The notes beneath the pieces are model-generated. The model ran no database searches and was not told the origin of the DNA. It was given only the letters and a program-made list of their open reading frames with translations. Shown in pieces: positions 62,095 to 64,000 of a stretch of 64,000 bases of DNA. Source of the DNA: Heyndrickxia sporothermodurans (GTDB lineage Bacteria > Bacillota > Bacilli > Bacillales > Bacillaceae_C). A program made the translations under genes and the position numbers. The stretch covers positions 310,001-374,000 of the forward strand of contig BORH01000003.1 in assembly GCA_018333075.1 (NCBI GenBank), written 5' to 3'. The stretch's first letter is position 1; the number at the start of each line of letters is the position of its first letter.

Positions 62095-62256
62095 ATTATC
62101 GTTCCTTTCAAAAATTTATATTTGCAGTATATTAGGTTTTTATGAACTGAATATGAACTGAAAAAAATAACAACCAAACAGGTTTCTAGAAAATCAGTAA
62201 GAAAAGTTGTACTATTTAAACTAGAGATAGAAATCAAAATATTGAGGTGTATTAAT

Positions 62257-62985
62257 ATTAGTAACAGAATTCTTGCAATTAGCGACATACATGGGTGTTA
62301 TAATGAATTTAAGGAGCTGCTTAGCTTAGTAGAATATGATTCTAAGGTTGATCAATTGGTGTTAATTGGAGATTATATAGATCGTGGAAGGAATAGTAAG
62401 GATGTCATTTACTTTGTAAAGGAATTAGTTACAGAGTGTAATGCGATAGCCTTAAAAGGAAATCATGATAAAATGTTTTGTGATTGGCTTGACGATCCAA
62501 TTGAACAGCGGGAAAGATATTTTAGAAATGGAGCACTTGAAACGATAAGATCATTTCTCGGAGAGATTCATATTGAAGATGTCGAAGATGAATCTTATTT
62601 AAAGTGGGCAAAGGAGATTCTAGAATCTCATGAAGAAATTGTAACCTTTATGAAGCAGCTTCCTTACTTTTATGAAACGGATGATTACATATTTGTTCAT
62701 GCAGGGATTAATCCAGTACATGAGGATTGGAAAATGACTAGTGAGCATGAATTAGTCTGGATTAGAGTACCGTTTCTCAAAGCAGATCATTCCTTTAGCC
62801 AAACATTTATCCATGGACATACTCCTTCCATTCATCTGCATGATAATGCTGATATTTATTATGGCAATAAAAAAATTGGTATTGATGGAGCATGTGTGTA
62901 TGGACATCAATTGAATTGCTTAGAAATAAAAGATGGTGAAATGAAACAATATTATGTGAAGAGCAGAGAAAGTTTAAGAGTATAG
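62257..62985 (+). CDS. Metallophosphatase, Ser/Thr phosphatase-like (ATT start?)
   Basis: About 242 residues. Motifs: ISDIHGCY, GDYIDRG, KGNHDKM and the C-terminal FVHAGIN and IHGHTPS, the binuclear-metal set of calcineurin-like PPP phosphatases (ApaH/PrpE kind); probably cleaves phosphoserine/threonine or nucleotide esters. No ATG or GTG precedes the first motif; TTG 62242 overlaps the GAGGTG ribosome site, and ATT 62257 sits seven bases after it. ATT is suggested as the start. Probably single; a GNAT gene starts 42 bases later. Confidence 0.85.
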   Translation: MSNRILAISDIHGCYNEFKELLSLVEYDSKVDQLVLIGDYIDRGRNSKDVIYFVKELVTECNAIALKGNHDKMFCDWLDDPIEQRERYFRNGALETIRSFLGEIHIEDVEDESYLKWAKEILESHEEIVTFMKQLPYFYETDDYIFVHAGINPVHEDWKMTSEHELVWIRVPFLKADHSFSQTFIHGHTPSIHLHDNADIYYGNKKIGIDGACVYGHQLNCLEIKDGEMKQYYVKSRESLRV

Positions 62986-63027
62986 AAGAGAAGTTTAGAT
63001 GAACCTATTTGAAAGTGAGATGGAATT

Positions 63028-63477
63028 ATGAGCCTCCGTATACGAGAGGTGACAGCTGAGAATTGGCTTGAAACAGCCCTTTTATCAGTAGAAGATGACC
63101 AGAAGGGTTTTATTGAAAGTAACTCTTTTTCAATAGCCCAGTCAATTTTTGAACCAGAATGGAACTCGGTTAGTTTATATGATGAAGAAATATTAGTTGG
63201 CTACGCAATGTATGGGAATAATAGTTGGAATGATGAAGTTTGGCTTGATCGGTTTATGGTTGATAAAAGGTTTCAAGGAAAAGGATATGCGAAACGATTT
63301 CTCCCTATGCTTATTGAGCATATACGAAAACTTTATCATTGCAATAAAATCTATTTAAGTGTTTCAGAAGAAAATAAAGTGGCGATAGCTTTATATGAAA
63401 GGTTTGGATTCCAGCTAAATGGGGAGGTCGATGATAGCGGTGTTGTCGTTGGCTTAGTAATGGAATTAGCTCTCTAA
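63028..63477 (+). CDS. GNAT acetyltransferase, BltD-like
   Basis: 149 residues. CoA-binding motif DKRFQGKGYAKRFLPMLIEH and C-terminal ALYERFGFQLNGE. The N-terminus (REVTAENWLETALLSVEDDQ, YIES-like FIESNSFS) resembles the B. subtilis spermine/spermidine acetyltransferase BltD, so a polyamine substrate is plausible. Ends in a strong terminator. 42 bases after the phosphatase gene, so a shared transcript is possible. Confidence 0.88.
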   Translation: MSLRIREVTAENWLETALLSVEDDQKGFIESNSFSIAQSIFEPEWNSVSLYDEEILVGYAMYGNNSWNDEVWLDRFMVDKRFQGKGYAKRFLPMLIEHIRKLYHCNKIYLSVSEENKVAIALYERFGFQLNGEVDDSGVVVGLVMELAL

Positions 63478-63489
63478 TAGAAAAGTAAA

Positions 63490-63540
63490 AAACAGAGCAG
63501 CTTACTCATGTTTACTATAGGAGTAAGCTGCTCTGTTTGA
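63490..63540. terminator. Terminator, GNAT / PAP2 genes
   Basis: An 18-base perfect inverted repeat (63490-63507 with 63521-63538) around a 13-base loop, flanked by A and T runs. Bidirectional. Confidence 0.9.
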
Positions 63541-63555
63541 TTTTTAAAAATCTAT

Positions 63556-64000
63556 TTAAAAGTTTTCATTCTTATTTTTTGATGGCAAAATTCGATTTTC
63601 CGCTTTTTCATATAGGGCAAGTAATTGTTTAATGAAACCGAGTTTCGGTACTAGCCAGTAGACGAATAAGGATGAAAGTATTCCTATTAAAGCACCTGTA
63701 GCGATATCTACAGGATAGTGAACACCAACCCATACACGTGATATAGCTACACAAATTGCTAAAGGAATCCACAGCCACCATTCTTTTTTTCGTACTAGCC
63801 AAATAGAGATACAAATGGAAAAGAAGACAATCGAGTGATCGCTCGGAAATGAATTATCAACAGCATGCTCGACAAGCTTATTAACATGCGGCAAAACAGC
63901 AAATGGCTGGTTATGTGAATAGAACTGCCCCGCAATTTTACCAAGAACCTCTGCAATTACAGTTGCAATAACCGCTTGGATCACCATCATTCGATTATTT
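63556..64000 (-). CDS. BcrC-like PAP2 undecaprenyl-PP phosphatase (partial)
   Basis: At least 148 codons visible. The frame is still open at the edge of the window, so the N-terminus (roughly 50 residues) is missing; the ATG at 63990 is probably internal. Two of the three PAP2 motifs are here: SFPSDHSIVFF (motif 2) and SRVWVGVHYPVDI (motif 3); a KIAGQFYSHNQPF segment is in place of motif 1. Membrane helices suggest a BcrC-type undecaprenyl pyrophosphatase that recycles the carrier lipid and contributes to bacitracin resistance. Confidence 0.85.
   Translation of the reverse strand, partial: NNRMMVIQAVIATVIAEVLGKIAGQFYSHNQPFAVLPHVNKLVEHAVDNSFPSDHSIVFFSICISIWLVRKKEWWLWIPLAICVAISRVWVGVHYPVDIATGALIGILSSLFVYWLVPKLGFIKQLLALYEKAENRILPSKNKNENF

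Overview
The window is AT-rich chromosomal DNA of a Bacillaceae-type Firmicute. The evidence is strong GGAGG-type ribosome sites, frequent TTG/GTG starts, abundant U-tailed intrinsic terminators, and gene blocks familiar from Bacillus subtilis or the B. cereus group: bpr, the yhfU(bioY)-yhfT-yhfS operon, adeR-ald, yndG-yndH-yndJ, yvaD-yvaE-yvaF and dltXABCD. No rRNA, tRNA, CRISPR array or intact insertion sequence was seen. The species cannot be named from the sequence alone.

Layout. 0-9 kb: a WG-repeat exported protein, a very large bacillopeptidase F-like protease, a GDSL hydrolase, a lipoprotein, TatA, a small membrane protein and a TerC-family protein. 9.5-12.8 kb: a biotin-linked operon (bioY, acyl-CoA synthetase, thiolase) behind a promoter whose -35 box lies inside a BirA-type operator. 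12.8-16.3 kb: a PAS-GGDEF-EAL protein, a DUF2269 membrane protein, a CBS-pair protein and a coiled-coil protein. 16.5-24.8 kb: an alpha-glucan uptake and degradation locus (LacI regulator, debranching enzyme, binding protein, two permeases, oligo-1,6-glucosidase) with three matching LacI operators, one cre site and two intra-locus hairpins. 25-31 kb: a repeat-rich glucosaminidase and the yndGHJ-like set. 31-35.4 kb: a redox-type HxlR regulator with a divergent nitroreductase, then adeR-ald.

35.6-40 kb and 54.8-59.2 kb each hold a complete dltXABCD operon for D-alanylation of teichoic acids. The copies are collinear and clearly paralogous, but they diverge throughout. The second is followed by a membrane-anchored class-C serine hydrolase of the FmtA/penicillin-binding type. 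Between them, 40-48 kb is a patchwork of short ORF relics, degenerate intergenic repeats, a more G+C-rich AraC gene beside a short-chain dehydrogenase, a G+C-rich PadR/DUF1048/DrrA-DrrB-like efflux cassette, and a broken carboxymuconolactone decarboxylase gene abutting that cassette. 48-54.5 kb: DinB, VOC, a GntR-ABC operon, yvaDEF-like genes, a stand-alone murG and an AHSA1 protein. 59-64 kb: the serine hydrolase, a DHA2 drug exporter, a metallophosphatase with an apparently non-canonical start, a BltD-like acetyltransferase and the C-terminal part of a BcrC-like PAP2 phosphatase cut by the window edge.

Envelope functions dominate: two dlt operons, a putative envelope serine hydrolase, MurG, glucosaminidase, a BcrC-like enzyme, and drug/lantibiotic-type exporters. 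The most interesting signals are the doubled dlt operon with its serine hydrolase, a noncoding element between dltB and dltC that keeps a hairpin although its stem sequence has changed, the nested regulation of the glucan locus, and a thiolase that has lost its second catalytic cysteine.
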